Origin: Yponomeuta sedellus
Lineage: Eukaryota > Arthropoda > Insecta > Lepidoptera > Yponomeutidae
Assembly (NCBI GenBank): GCA_934045075.1
Contig: OW203729.1
Coordinates: 10,980,704 to 11,044,703 of the forward strand
Reading direction: 5' to 3'
DNA: 64,000 nt
In this document: one piece after another, positions 1 to 10,462 of the stretch
How the letters are laid out: every line of letters starts with the position of its first letter
Position numbering within the stretch: position 1 is the first letter of the stretch
Notes under the pieces: model-generated
What the model saw: the letters and a program-made list of their open reading frames with translations, nothing else
Told to the model about the DNA's origin: nothing
Database searches by the model: none
Made by a program: the position numbers and the translations under genes

Positions 1-1496
1 CAGAAATTCCGAGCATATATCTCTCTCCATAGCTCGCTGAGCTACTTTGAACCGGTGGACCAGCCCATGAAATTAATATTGACATATTGTATTAATTTGA
101 CGTACTTTGTAATAGCTTGCTATTTATTCGCGTTTACCTTAAAATGCACGCGTCAGCCTCGATTCAATTTTTGGGAGAGTGTAGTTTTGAGTTGTTAGCG
201 ATTTGAGTAGTTACATACTTGTTCTTTGAAGGCGACATTAATAAATAAAATCTCATCTAAGTGACTAGAGCAAGGGTCAAGCGCCACTCCAAGCGTCATC
301 CGTCTACGCATTATTTATCTCCCTGATTGTCTCCATCGAAGAATATGTTAAGAAAGTCAACATTAATATTAAAGTGCAGTGCGTACATATTCAACAACGG
401 CCAGCCGGACGTCGGTCACTCGGCGGGCAGGGGCGCGGATCTCGAAAGTTCATTGTAACTTGCCTCGCCGACCCTACCACTGACCTTATAAAAAGGTTAC
501 AAGACTGAAATAAAAAAAAAACAAAAAAAAAACGACTTTGAGCTTTAATTAATAAGCAGGCGGGTCCAGTCTAGGTGCCTCATGAGTCACAGTATGCGCA
601 GCAGTCTGTTTTTTGATTGTTTTTTATATTTTTAAGTAATTTTATTATAGCGACAGCAGCGCCATCTAACGAGGAGTTTCGAAATTAAACATTTAGCGCC
701 TTCTACGTAGTACGAAGGGTACGTTGTACAAAGCATATGGGGAATTTTATGATGTTTCAGTTTTGACGAATCTATGCTGATTTAAAATTAATCTAATGCC
801 AAATTATGAGGAATCAATTGTGCCTTAATTTTTCAAAATCTTGCAGATCTTCTATTGAACTCTTCTTTTGAAGTTTATACACATCTATAATTATTCATTG
901 GGTTTTAGGGAAACCATCGACAAAAAAACATATAGCAGGTATTTCATTAAAGTGGCAGTCACTAAAAGGTTTCATTTATGTCATAATTTTAGCTGTTCAG
1001 AACATACCTACCAAATCATGCAATCACAATATTTGCTTTTTAATAGTACTTAATTAATTTAACAACTAACACTAAGTAATTGTAATTATATGTAATTGGG
1101 GCTGTGCCTACAGGAATTGTAATAAAATAAATTTATTTCTTAAACATAACATTTTCCAAACAGAATTTACAAGGTTGAGATCTCCTTTTAAGTGTACAAC
1201 TGTGCCAGGAGATCCTGCTCTTCCACAACTATACATTTTGATTTTTAATAACGTAAAGTTCTATAATATATTTATTGTGTGTGTGTGTGTGGATGTGTAT
1301 GTATGTAAGTGTGATGTTTGTGTGTGTCCATGTAAGTGTTTCCACGCTATGTCGATTTGGTTTTAAATTATTGGTTTTTTTGGGACCTTAGGTTAGAACC
1401 AGGTTTAGTTTAAAAATAAAAATATGTCTATATAGTTTTTATCTCATTTAGTATTAGGTTAAATGTTGCAATAGTAATTTCGTTGTTTTGTAGTCT
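1..1496. other. Unassigned AT-rich flank
   Basis: No convincing gene is visible. A GC-rich patch (about 395-475) is followed by a TATAAAAAGG at 487-496. A GT-rich microsatellite lies at about 1277-1330. The stretch around 1085-1140 ends in an AATAAA-like signal and resembles the 3' end of a LINE, but this is weak. Short reading frames here have no recognisable domain. Confidence 0.5.
480..530 (+). promoter_or_regulatory. Possible TATA box
   Basis: TATAAAAAGG at 487-496 matches a strong core-promoter TATA box and follows a locally GC-rich 80 bases. No coding exon is seen downstream and the sequence soon runs into A-rich tracts, so it could be chance. Confidence 0.15.
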
Positions 1497-3293
1497 AGTT
1501 TCATTAGCCAATCTGTTATTCTTTTTTACAACCATGAGAGTGCATTTGATAAATGTATATGCTACGATTAATTTTATTGTAAGTATATATAGCTTGATAT
1601 GACATATTCATACATTGTATGAATATTGTTGGCTGGCAAAGCTTGTTTTAAAAGAATTTATTTCGACTATTATATATTTTCATCTTTTAGTTAATATGTG
1701 AGGATCAAAGACAAGACTCTTATGTTTCCTTTAAATGATTTGCAGAATATATAGTTTTCTGACCGTTAGAAGATCACAGAAAGCGTAAAGTGAATCTGTT
1801 GGGAATCTGCGTGGTAGGAAAATCATGACCTTAAGCAAAGCACGTTGTGCCCTTTCAACTTCCAGGAATTTGGTTTTACTGGCTCCTCCCCACACTGAGA
1901 TGCAGTATATAGTAATTGATTGCACCAGTGCAAAGTATATTTTAATAAGCAACGTTCTTGGAGCTACGTGTCTTAGTGTTTTAAAAATCCACATCATCTT
2001 CCTTATGCGGCTTATTACTAAATCTATATGCTTGTGCCATGAAAGGTTTTCATCTATCATGATTCCTTAGTATTTTGTTTCTGTCACTTTATTAATCTCA
2101 GAACAGGTGCAGTTTTTGTTGTTTCTGTTATCACGTGTGTGTAATTTAATTTTAAATCCTGTATCCGGTTGTGTTCTCGCAGAAATGGTGAAACATATTT
2201 AGTTTGTTTTGAGGGTGTTTAGGGTGAGTAGATTATTTTTAAGCCAGTTTGATACGGTTGCTAGCCCAATTTCTGCGTTTTTCTGAACACCATCCCATGT
2301 TAAGCCAGTAAAGACTATTGCGGTGTCATCTGCGTCAGATAATACTCGGGCATTTACAAGGTTAATACTGCATAACTCATTTATATATACTAAGAACAAA
2401 CTTGGGCCAAACAAGACGCTTCCTTGCGGCACACTGTGGTCAATTTCTGTGGCGTCACTCAAATACTGTACAATTTTCACTTGTTGTTGCCGCTTGTGCA
2501 AATAGTCTTTGAAAAGGGACAAGGGTGTACCTCTGATACCAACGTTTTACAATTTTCGTAGCAGAAGAGGAACGGAAACTGTGTCAAAAGCTTTTTTTAA
2601 ATCTAGGAACATTGTAAGACATTTATTTTTATTATCTAATTGGTCAACAATAAATGAACTCAAAGAAGTTATCGCGTCTTCAGTAGATATACCCCTTCGA
2701 AATCCAAATTGCGCATCAGACAGTATATTAAACTTTTCGAGATAATTAAAAAGTCTATTATTAATAAGTTTTTCTAAGATTTTCGAGATCGATGGTAAGA
2801 CGGAGATAGGTCTATAATTATTGACTTCATTCTTGTCGCCACTTTTCCAAACAGGCGTAATGATAGATTTTTTCATAAGAGATGGAAAGACGCCCTTTTC
2901 GAAACACAAATTGGCCAAGTAACAGATAATCGGAACAATCGCACCTTTAACAGTCTTAAGGAAAGTAGTTGGGATATTATCCCAACCACATGCGCTGTTA
3001 GGTTTAAGATTAGCAATTATATCATTCACCCCATCTGGTTCGGTTTCTAAAAGAACAAAGGAGGTCCCAGTGTGAGTATGGAGTGTTTTGAACAATTCTG
3101 GGTTTTTCAAATTATGTCTTGTCATTATATCTTCTGCCAGTATCCTTCCCACACTGACAAATAAATTATTTACGTGGTTTACTGCTTCATTAGGACAGGT
3201 TTTTATGTTTAGTAGTCTAGAATTGTCTTCTTTAGTTTTATTTAAGTATGTTATACGTTTTATGCTATTGTTGTTATTTGTTAATTGTTACGT
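1497..3293 (-). pseudogene. Dead LINE reverse transcriptase (CR1/Jockey-like), 5' truncated
   Basis: Reading the minus strand from about 3293, one frame runs through the inter-domain region, the RT fingers (YRPISVLPSISKILEKL), the palm motif A (FLDLKKAFDTV), motif B (VPQGSVLFGPSLFLVYIN), motif C (SDADDTAIVF) and the thumb/C-terminal region (WGGASKTKFLEVERAQRALL). Three TAA stops break this one frame, after LLLRKL, after LNTLKTN and in TETKY, and no frameshift is needed until beyond about 1730. Motif C normally reads Y/FADD; here an Asp replaces the aromatic residue. The endonuclease half is absent, which is the usual 5' truncation of LINEs. The coding region makes the element superfamily clear, but the exact clade is uncertain. 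Confidence 0.85.
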
Positions 3294-3377
3294 TGGATGT
3301 TAGTTTTTTTAGATTTATTTATTTATTTGTCAGATGTTCGTAATGTTCGGTATGTTCAATGAATGACGCGTTTGTCT

Positions 3378-3600
3378 GCCTCGTTGATCTAGCCATGACT
3401 TATGGCGCTTGGGTACCAAGACAGAGGTCGTGGGTTCGATTCCCACTGGGAACCGCCGTACTTTTGTACAAATGGCCTTAGTCCGGGCGTATTTTTAGGT
3501 TTGTGACGTCTTTGCCTGGTTACCATAGCACAGGGTATCCTAGTTTGGGACTATGTCAAGTAATAGTGTTGTGTGAATTTTTTATATATTATTATTCTGT
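3378..3600 (+). mobile_element. tRNA-derived SINE, family 1
   Basis: The head contains a B-box-like GTGGGTTCGATTCCCAC at about 3429-3445. The body includes a segment (about 3500-3560) reading GGGTATCCTAGTTTGGGAC. The same head and body recur at 35310-35545, and the 3' body recurs at 6583-6675 and 47672-47770. The A/T-rich tail ends near 3600. Copies have diverged clearly, so the insertion is old. Confidence 0.75.
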
Positions 3601-3611
3601 CATCATTATTT

Positions 3612-3930
3612 CGGATCATTAGGAACCCATTATGGCACGGGTCTCTTCCCTGAGGAAGGTATAGCCCATACTCCACCACGGGGGCCACGCCCTATCTGGC
3701 TGGTCTTACTGTCAGAAGTTTTCAAGGCCTCTGACTTGGCATAACGACTGCCATCAATCGACGGCAGCCGACACCAACTGCTTATCGTGCCTTGCGAAGC
3801 ACGTAACCGCTCAGAGAAATGCCACTAGCGTTAGTCATAGATGGTCACCCATCCATGCACTGAACGCGCCTTATGTTGGTTATCCTTCGTGATCGATAAA
3901 CATTACGGAGGCAGCCGGGGCTACGAGATA
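3612..3930 (-). mobile_element. 5S rRNA-like SINE, diverged copy
   Basis: On the plus strand it reads from the tail (GGCACGGGTCTCTTCC, 3636 on) through the conserved body (ACTCCACCACGGGGGCC; GCCTCTGAC; TGCCTTGCGAAGCACG) to the head (GATGGTCACCCATCC). The element is therefore in minus orientation. The head is more degenerate than in the copies at 18718, 31327 and 50200. Confidence 0.7.
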
Positions 3931-3948
3931 TTCATTATTATTCCGTGC

Positions 3949-4043
3949 TCTGCCGGCAACTGTAACGCTGCCGAAACGTCGGGAAATAACGTAATTAAGT
4001 TTTACCTAATAAATAATCGCAATTAGACCCGCTTAATATATTG
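3949..4043 (+). mobile_element. Penelope-like element terminal fragment
   Basis: It contains CTGTAACGCTGCCGAAACG followed by TTTTACCTAATAAATAATCG, and it matches the inverted-repeat element at 19160-19315. The GCCGAAACG motif parallels GTCGAAACG in the element at 7417-8013, which has a Penelope GIY-YIG remnant. Assignment to Penelope is by that parallel. Confidence 0.5.
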
Positions 4044-4089
4044 TTGCTGCACAAATTCGCAGATGTTAACTTTGAAATAAACAAAGTTA

Positions 4090-4172
4090 TAGGAACATGC
4101 CCGCACTAGGAATTCATCCTGGGCCTCTCGCTTCAGACTCCAATGTTCTACCCACCGGGATACCAGGGCTAA
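4090..4172 (-). mobile_element. tRNA-derived SINE fragment, family 4
   Basis: Its reverse complement aligns with the head of the SINE at 41445-41700: the GTGGGTAGAACA segment, then a B-box-like region, then GCGGGCATG. Only the head is present. Confidence 0.55.
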
Positions 4173-4533
4173 AACACTACGGCACATTGTCGCCCCGCCA
4201 ATAATTCTTGAAAGGTATTCAGTATAAATATTTTATAGTAGCACTATTCCTGCTGAGTAGTAATTCGTCAAGTGGCTCATTTAATATTTATTCATGGAGT
4301 AGGTATTCGAGAGTCGGTCAGGTCGACAATCCCGAGGCGCGGGCGCACTATAGCATAATGACCCCTAAAATGATACTGCCGGATTCGGCCGGATACATTA
4401 TTATCTACGTTTGGAAGCGTTAAAATCTACGTTCCTTTCCTGTCTATCAATGTCCAAATTCTTTCAAAGATGGTGTTCTAACTTTGAAACAAAATTAAGA
4501 ACCTGCGCTATGGAAGAGGATTGTTTATACAAC

Positions 4534-4692
4534 TCAAATTCAATTCAATTCAAATAATTTTATTTCAACGTAAAGAATTTACATTCTATTTGCTGAATGT
4601 CAATGTACAATGTAAAGTGTAAGCCGCCGCCTTCGGGCCGTATTGTAGTGGAGAAAAAGGCAGCGGAAAAAAAACTCCACTCTGACCATCTT
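4534..4692 (-). mobile_element. CR1-like LINE 3' end, truncated copy
   Basis: It is nearly identical to the 3' UTR and tail of the full-length element at 52812-57230. It starts at a TCAAATTCAATTCAATTC tail and ends after GACCATCTT at 4692. Only about 160 bases were copied, an extreme 5' truncation. Its close match to the intact copy suggests insertion by the same recently active family. Confidence 0.9.
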
Positions 4693-5023
4693 CAGAAGCA
4701 GTTAGGTAGTTGAGTATGTTTCAGATGAAATATTTGAAAATAAAATTAGTTTTGCACTTGTTACTAGATAGTATTTAAATTAGCGTTAACGCAGACTGCG
4801 GAACCCATGCAAACGAACCTTAACTACCTAAACACGTGTATATAATGTTATTCTTTTTTTTGGCAGATGTTAATTACTTGTTGGTATCTATCGTATCCTT
4901 GCATCTTCCTTCATATGTTTACTTATTCTTGATATCTTTATTCGGTTACTTCCTGTCATGAAATCTAGTCTATTTCTTTATAATCGTAATTAAGTTTACT
5001 TAATAGTTAACTTAAGTAAACGG
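4693..5023. other. Unassigned spacer
   Basis: AT-rich sequence between two repeats. No gene, RNA or repeat was recognised. Confidence 0.5.
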
Positions 5024-5118
5024 CAGTAAGGCCCGCCATAGCCTTACAATCGTCCACCAACCCGGACTTGGCCCGCGTGGTGGAGTATGGCCTAACCTTC
5101 CTGCGATGCAGGTGATAT
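5024..5118 (+). mobile_element. 5S rRNA-like SINE, 3' fragment
   Basis: It carries the 3' body of the 5S-headed family in forward orientation: CAGTAAGGCCCGCCA, then CCAACCCGGACTTGGCC, then GTGGTGGAGTATGGCCTAA. The head is missing. Confidence 0.75.
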
Positions 5119-5128
5119 CGAAGTTTAC

Positions 5129-5385
5129 TTAGGGCGAGATAAATAGTCGTGGCTTAGCCCAAGTCCGTACTCAAGCTTCCCTAAGCATTACTTCAGGCTA
5201 ACTTAGCTAAGTATCAAAGTAGACGTTTGCTTAGCTAAGCATGTTCTTAGGCCAATGCTAAGAATTAGTCCGGGTTTCGCGACTAAAAGAGTGCTAAAGT
5301 ACTGTCTATGATAGACAAATCTATTCTTAAGCAAGTGCTTTCGCTAAGACTCGTTCTTAGAAGCGACTATTTATCTCGCCCTTAG
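5129..5385. mobile_element. MITE with 21-bp terminal inverted repeats
   Basis: The left end TTAGGGCGAGATAAATAGTC is mirrored by GACTATTTATCTCGCCCTTA at the right end. The interior is rich in CTTAGCTAAG-like palindromes and has no coding capacity. A second copy in opposite orientation lies at 20908-21055. The flanking TTA may be the target duplication. The autonomous parent is not in this window. Confidence 0.8.
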
Positions 5386-5409
5386 TCTCAGTCTCAGCGC
5401 TCCAAATTG

Positions 5410-5468
5410 CAATTACGCCTGGTGATTGAGCCCATACTCTCTTTCTAAGAGAAGGCAGGTGGAGCGTG
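5410..5468 (+). mobile_element. SINE 3' fragment, family 4
   Basis: GCCCATACTCTCTTTCTAAG and AGAAGGCAGG match the 3' body of the SINE at 41445-41700 (CTCCATACTCTATCTCTGAG, AGAAGGCCTG). Confidence 0.5.
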
Positions 5469-6140
5469 GAAAGATAATATTCTGCATTGTTAAGTTTACT
5501 TAACAAACAATCTCGATTAGGCTCAATAAATTTATAGGAGGACTGTTCCCAATATTAATTACCCTTGCGTATTTATTCCCCACTGTAGCTTATAGAATTG
5601 ACAATACTTTCATTTCTTAGTGGTAATGAACAGGAAGAGATAAATTATATTAGTAAGTATATTTATAATCAGAAACGGTTATTATTTTTAAAAAAATCCC
5701 ATGACTTAAATTAAAAAAAGTTATTTTGAATAATTTACTGCCAGTCATGGGTTTTCATCCATTTTTTTTAAGACTTTCTTAAGAAAATCTTGAAATGCTA
5801 AACTTTAGACCTATTGTTTCAAAGTTTAATACTTACCAGAATTTCACTGTCGCTTGTTTGTCATGCTCATTTCTAAGAATTAAAAACAAAAAACGCGATG
5901 AATGATTCAGATGTCGCATTACCGAGTCACGGTAATGACGCCCAACAGACTAAGAATGTGCTAACACTCTCCAAATATGTCATAACTTCATTACATCCCG
6001 GATATGTCAACTTGTTTACGCTGTTCACGCCAAAAGTTATTAAAACCAACGTCACGAGGTGGAAACCTAAATTCGGAATTATCATGTGCACTTTGCATTC
6101 GGTTGAGTCTAAGGTCTGCGACAATAACTTTAAAGACGAC
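5469..6140. other. Unassigned sequence
   Basis: AT-rich. Open frames at 5898-6294 run into the following SINE and show no domain. No gene is supported. Confidence 0.5.
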
Positions 6141-6330
6141 CTCTGTGGCGCATGGCGTAGCGGTAGCGCATTTGCCTACCGTGCGAGAGGTCCAGGGTTC
6201 GTGCCCCGGCTGGGAACAAAAAAAACCCAGGTTTACATGTTCCTTTGTGATGTCTCTGTTTCTGGCTCCCACGAAAGAGGGTATCCTAGTGTGAGGCCAG
6301 AAGCAATGTATGTAAATGTTATGTGTACAT
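6141..6330 (+). mobile_element. tRNA-derived SINE, family 2
   Basis: Promoter boxes are visible: GGCGTAGCGGTAGCGC (A-box region, about 6150) and CCAGGGTTCGTGCCCCGGC (B-box region, about 6191-6209). A short A-run follows, then a body with TTGTGATGTCTC and GAGGGTATCCTAGTGTG. The body resembles that of family 1. A copy of the head in minus orientation is found at about 49353-49393. Confidence 0.75.
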
Positions 6331-6582
6331 GTTCGCCTGGTTGTTTGTTCTATGCCTCGGTACGGTAGCACCACGTCCCACGAGCTCTCGGTTTATTTTT
6401 GTACTATATTGATGCGATCCTGCCGAAGGAGCGCGCACTCCTGCGCATACCGATAACTTCATTAGCGCAGGTACTACTAGAAGCGGACCACCCAATGGGA
6501 CCTACGGGCTTGCTTTGCAATGCTGATTCGCTTCTGGCGCCACTTCTTAAATACATGTCACATAAGTAACATAACATCCACA
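6331..6582. other. Unassigned sequence
   Basis: No gene or repeat was recognised. Confidence 0.4.
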
Positions 6583-6675
6583 CGTTATAATCACTAGTGC
6601 TGAACCCAAACTAGGAAACCCTGTGTTTTAGTAACTGGACGAGGACTTAGTAAAAAAATGCCCAGACAGACAAAC
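6583..6675 (-). mobile_element. SINE 3' body fragment, family 1
   Basis: The reverse complement contains GGGTTTCCTAGTTTGGG and the CACTAGTGATT end, as in the bodies of 3378-3600 and 35310-35545. Confidence 0.5.
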
Positions 6676-6916
6676 TAGCTATATTTATATAGAATTGTGC
6701 AAGAATTAATAACTTCATTCCGGAATCACTAAAATTTATTTTTTTGTCGGAGGAGTCCGACTAGTCCAGGTCGAGGGCATGAGTCACGTCTTTTGTGTCG
6801 ATAAAATGTCAGAATTTGATCCAGTGCATTCTGAATGTTTGATTCTGATTGAATGTGCATTCTGGAGAGACGCGAGTTTTGACGTTTAAAACGCGTGACT
6901 AGCGTCATTGTATTTG

Positions 6917-7031
6917 GCTGATTTCAACATCAAATAGTTGGCCCAGGCCAAAATTTATTTTGGAACTATTTGATGTTGAAATCAGCTCAGACCCAGGCTG
7001 ATTTCAACATCAAATAGTTCCAAAATAAATT
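6917..7031. repeat. Near-perfect 35-bp hairpin with third copy of its arm
   Basis: Arms 6952-6986 and 6997-7031 are perfect reverse complements, separated by about ten bases. A third, direct copy of the arm core (GCTGATTTCAACATCAAATA) lies at 6917-6937. The perfect pairing suggests recent origin or ongoing correction. It could be a short foldback element. Confidence 0.85.
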
Positions 7032-7416
7032 CAAAAATGTGTTGAAAGACGGCCTAAGATTCCCTGTCACACTGATGTCAGCCTGATGTGTCCTTTTCAA
7101 ACACAAAACAATCCGTTCTCCGTGCACGAATCATTTTCGTTGGTATAGTAGCAAAATATAAACAATATTTTACGCATTGGAACAGGGTGCCGACAATAAA
7201 ACATTACGGATATGCTCTGGAGGCAAGGAGAGGCACGCGGGGAACAGGCGAAAACGTCAACTATGTCGCGTCCATTGGGTAAAACGTTCTTGTCTGGAGG
7301 CAAGGATGTTTTGTCTGGAGGACATGAATAGAGGTTACGAATAAATTAATTACAAAGAAATTAGACTTTTTAAGAAGTATCTATGAAGGCTTATGTATGA
7401 GGCACTAATTTGTTTT
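7032..7416. other. Unassigned sequence
   Basis: Short frames on both strands overlap each other and show no domain. Nothing is recognised. Confidence 0.4.
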
Positions 7417-8013
7417 CATAGTTAGAATTCTTTCAGGGCTTAATCGCGTAGTAATTTATTGCTATTTTACCTCGACGTTTCGACAACGTTACAGTCATCG
7501 TGGTCACGAGAAGACTGATGACTGGCACCCGTTCGCATCTTTGGCTGATGAGGTTTCAGACTACCCTCATTCAGCCATCACAAAGCACTATTAGGGTTGC
7601 GGCACACTACACTAACAATGTCGGACGATAAGCCATGCGACTTTTTTCCACTCGTACACTTCTTGATGACCGGATCCCACGTTTGCGACAGTTTGAAACC
7701 ACATTCCCGATTAAAAATTTTGTGTTTCTTAATAATGGCGATCGTTGGAAAGTACCGATGGTTTGTGTAATTCTATCCAGTGGTTTGATCCTGATTCAAA
7801 CAGATGTTCCGCTATCGCTGACTTTTTCACCTGGCGGTTCTTGACAGCTGCGATATGTTCCTTGACTCTTTCAGCAATGGTCCGCTTAGTCCGATAAAAG
7901 GGTGCCAGCCATCAGTCTTCTCGTGACCACGATGACTGTAACGTAGTCGAAACGTCGAGGTAAAATAGCAATAAATTACTACGCGATTAAGCCCCGAAAG
8001 TATTCTAACTATG
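7417..8013 (-). mobile_element. Penelope-like retroelement fragment between inverted terminal copies
   Basis: About 114 bases at each end (7417-7530 and 7900-8013) are inverted copies of one another. The shared part includes CTGTAACG, GTCGAAACGTCGAGG and AATTTATTGCTATTTT on the appropriate strand. Between them, on the minus strand, lies the C-terminal GIY-YIG region of a Penelope-type protein (7578-7899). Such elements carry terminal sequences called pLTRs that may be in inverted arrangement. The RT domain is missing, so this copy is not autonomous. The GTCGAAAC block sits where hammerhead ribozymes are reported in this superfamily, but a complete catalytic core (CTGANGA) is not evident here. 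Confidence 0.8.
7578..7899 (-). pseudogene. Penelope-like protein C-terminus (GIY-YIG endonuclease part)
   Basis: The minus strand from 7899 reads YRTKRTIAERVKEHIAAV, then SAIAEHLFESGSNHWIELHK, then a stop after DRHY. A shifted frame resumes with IKKHKIFNRE and FKLSQTWDPVIKKCTSG and ends at a TGA at 7578-7580. The R-T-x-R-T-I/RVKEH block, the AEH block and the WIELHKPSVLS block are features of the Penelope GIY-YIG nuclease. The family normally has RKxREAIEI between the two readable parts; its absence indicates an internal deletion with frameshift. The protein would nick target DNA for retrotransposition. This copy is dead. Confidence 0.8.
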
Positions 8014-8896
8014 TGTACAAGTCGCGAAAGTTTAAATTATGTTACTAATTTGTTTTTTATGCATGTACTTGCTGGCGCCCGCGACGTTGTCTGCGAAGGA
8101 TTAGTGCACGACGCATTGGTATCATGAAGTATCCTATGTCTCAATTCAGATCTTTGTCTATCTGGAGGCCGATTCTCGCCCATGCGAATTGAAAGCGGAG
8201 ACGCAAAATATTCGAAGGTTTGGACATTTGTCGCATAAAAATAAGATAAGACAACTCGACAGAGTCATTAGAAATTTATTTTCTTATTCGAATTCAATCT
8301 AGCACGGCGTTCAGAACACAGATTTTGGCTGTCGGTCGACTTTTTACGTAGAATTCCAATTCATAAGCCTTAGAGTCGTATACGACTTATTTGCTAATGA
8401 AGTGAGAATTGGCTCCCTGAACGCCAAATTTCATGTAAATCCGTTCAGCCGTTATTGCGTGATTGAATAACAAAAATCTTCACAAACTTTCACATTTATA
8501 AGGATTCTCAATTCTATACGTTCAATCCTCAATTTGTGTTCTTTAAACTTATCGGTAAAGTTTTATTGCGACACACTATGGTGGTAAATGATAAGTGGTA
8601 ACCATACAAGGCTTGTATGGGAATCACTTCGTGATGAGCCTTCATCGTCAGTTACATCATTCACAATCGAGTATGATAGTGATAAAACTGCATCGAATTC
8701 ATAATGCGCCGGTGCATGATTGGTTCTTGAAGGTTTTTTCTTTTACTCGAAACGGACGTTTGTCGTGTATAGGCGAAACGTTTATAATAACAAAAGTTAC
8801 CATGCACAACATGTACAGGGTTATTTCCAAAAGGAGAAACTTATAAAACATGTTGGCTAAAGAATATAATAAAAAAAATTGTTTGATATATCTTAT
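8014..8896. other. Mostly unassigned; contains a common dispersed repeat
   Basis: The part at about 8395-8512 (CCAAATTTCATGTAAATCCG, then GCGTGATTGAATAACAAA, then ACAAACTTTCACATTTATAA) resembles a dispersed repeat I recognise as common in lepidopteran genomes. I cannot assign its class. A reading frame at 8595-8846 has no domain. Confidence 0.45.
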
Positions 8897-8985
8897 GTGT
8901 TGCATAAAACGGAGCGGTAGGCAGAGACCAGGATCTGCTAGTTGCTACTATACTGACAGATCTTTTTCGCAACATCAACATTTAT
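8897..8985 (-). mobile_element. RTE-like LINE 3' end scrap
   Basis: GGTAGGCAGAGACCAGGATC is the reverse complement of the codons for the C-terminal W-x-S-x-V-S-x-Y-P segment seen intact at 29615-29978. This is one of several 3' scraps of the same LINE family in the window. Confidence 0.65.
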
Positions 8986-9074
8986 TAGTCTACATATTTG
9001 TATCGTAAATCTTTCTTCCTTCATCCTCATCTTTCTTCTCAATTTTCTCAATTTAAAGCGCTAGGTTTTAGGCA

Positions 9075-9150
9075 TACCCCTTCGGGAAACAGGCGTTAGT
9101 TAATGCCAGTATGTATGTACTTATGTATGTATATATGTATTTATGTATGC
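9075..9150 (+). mobile_element. RTE-like LINE 3' terminus with (ATGT)n tail
   Basis: CCCCTTCGGGAAACAGGCGT followed by a run of ATGT units matches the end of the 29615-29978 copy, whose last codons and ATGT-rich tail have the same order. Confidence 0.55.
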
Positions 9151-9283
9151 GTAAAATAGACATTCTGCTATTCTGAGAAATGATACTGACTTTGGCAAAG
9201 CGCATACAGCGCGCTTATAATAAAATAATGTATAACCTGATATTATAATTACTATGCGTGTAATTTACTTATTTATGTACAGT

Positions 9284-9362
9284 AAAGTGTTCACTATCTC
9301 TCTCTATGTATTATTTATTGCAAACAGTGAATTCAAAAGATAGAGAACGCTTTATTACACAT
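9284..9362. repeat. Short imperfect foldback
   Basis: GTAAAGTGTTCACTATCTCT at the left is mirrored imperfectly by AGATAGAGAACGCTTTATTA at the right, giving a stem of about 20 bases around a 35-base loop. Confidence 0.5.
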
Positions 9363-10017
9363 AAAAATGGAAATCATTACTCATTCAAAAAAACTCTTTG
9401 ATCAAAAGTTGTTGTGTGAAATTTAGTTTTTAGGCTCCATCAGGTGGGTTGGGCTTAACTTGTTGATGTCGTTTGTGCATCGATAATTTTGTTGACCGGG
9501 TGTTTTTTGCCTTTGAAAAAAATATGTTTTCTATACATTTTGCCACGAATCCGTTTGTGAATTAATGTGCTCCGGCATTGTGTATGCTAACGAGATGTTC
9601 TGGCGATGGTATACTGCGTCGTTGTAGGATACATTGACTTTATGCTAGCATAAAATTATCTCTTATCCCTGACTATCAGCTGTGTTAATATTTGGGAAAT
9701 GCGCTATCTCTTCCTATAGCCAAAAGCCAATATTTTTTATTGTTTCTCGACTTAAGAGGCTATCCGCTGTCAACTAACGCCGGCGATGGAAAAAAACTCA
9801 TATCTTCTGTAATAATAGGTTTTGGCAAAAAGTGAACATCATAAATCACAATAATGCTGATAGTTATTTTTAGACCCTGTATATAGCCTGATGCTAGGGT
9901 CTTTATATGCTATTAATACTTTTTTACCAAAAAAAGGGGTTGTTTTAAGGGATGTAAATTAAAACGCTATGTAGTAGGCTGTACACTTTACATTACATAA
10001 ACTCAAACCAATATCTC
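9363..10017. other. Unassigned sequence
   Basis: No coding region or repeat was recognised on either strand. Confidence 0.4.
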
Positions 10018-10076
10018 TGATGGGTAGGCAGAGACCAGCGTTTGCCACTTGCCACGATACTAACCAACCTCTTATG
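10018..10076 (-). mobile_element. RTE-like LINE 3' end scrap
   Basis: GGGTAGGCAGAGACCAGCGT matches the reverse complement of the C-terminal coding end at 29900-29978. Confidence 0.6.
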
Positions 10077-10107
10077 CTAGGCCGTATGTTCTACAATATG
10101 ATGAAAT

Positions 10108-10462
10108 CAACCCTTTGTACGTCCCCAATGCTGGGGCACGGGTCTTTTTCTGCATCGCAGGAAGGTTTGGCCATACTCCACGGGGGCCAAGTCCGTATTG
10201 TAAGACAGTGGCGCGCCTTACTGTCAGAAGTTATCGAGCCGCCCGGCAAGGCCTCTGACATGGCTTAACGACTGCCATTACATGTCAGTCACCACCAACG
10301 GCTTAAGGTGCCTTGCAAAGCACGGAAACGCTCGGAAAAATGCCACTAGCGGTAACACTTGATGGTCACCCATCCAGTATCTGACCGCGGCTGCTGTTGC
10401 TTAAGCCAAGTGATTGATTCCAATCACTTGGTCCTACAAGGCCACGAGCGCTTCATATCTGA
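10108..10462 (-). mobile_element. 5S rRNA-like SINE, near-complete copy
   Basis: It runs from the tail (CCCCAATGCTGGGGCACGGG) through the body (GAAGTTATCGAGCCGCCCGG, TGCCTTGCAAAGCACGG) to the head (TGATGGTCACCCATCCAGTA, GTTGCTTAAG). Read on the minus strand, the head gives CTTAAGCAACAGCAG and TACTGGATGGGTGACCATCA, which parallel the A-box and C-box region of 5S rRNA. Confidence 0.85.

Noticed and set aside
5898..6374. Overlapping frames of 96-156 codons on both strands
   Set aside because: They run through a tRNA-type SINE and show no domain. The strands shadow each other.
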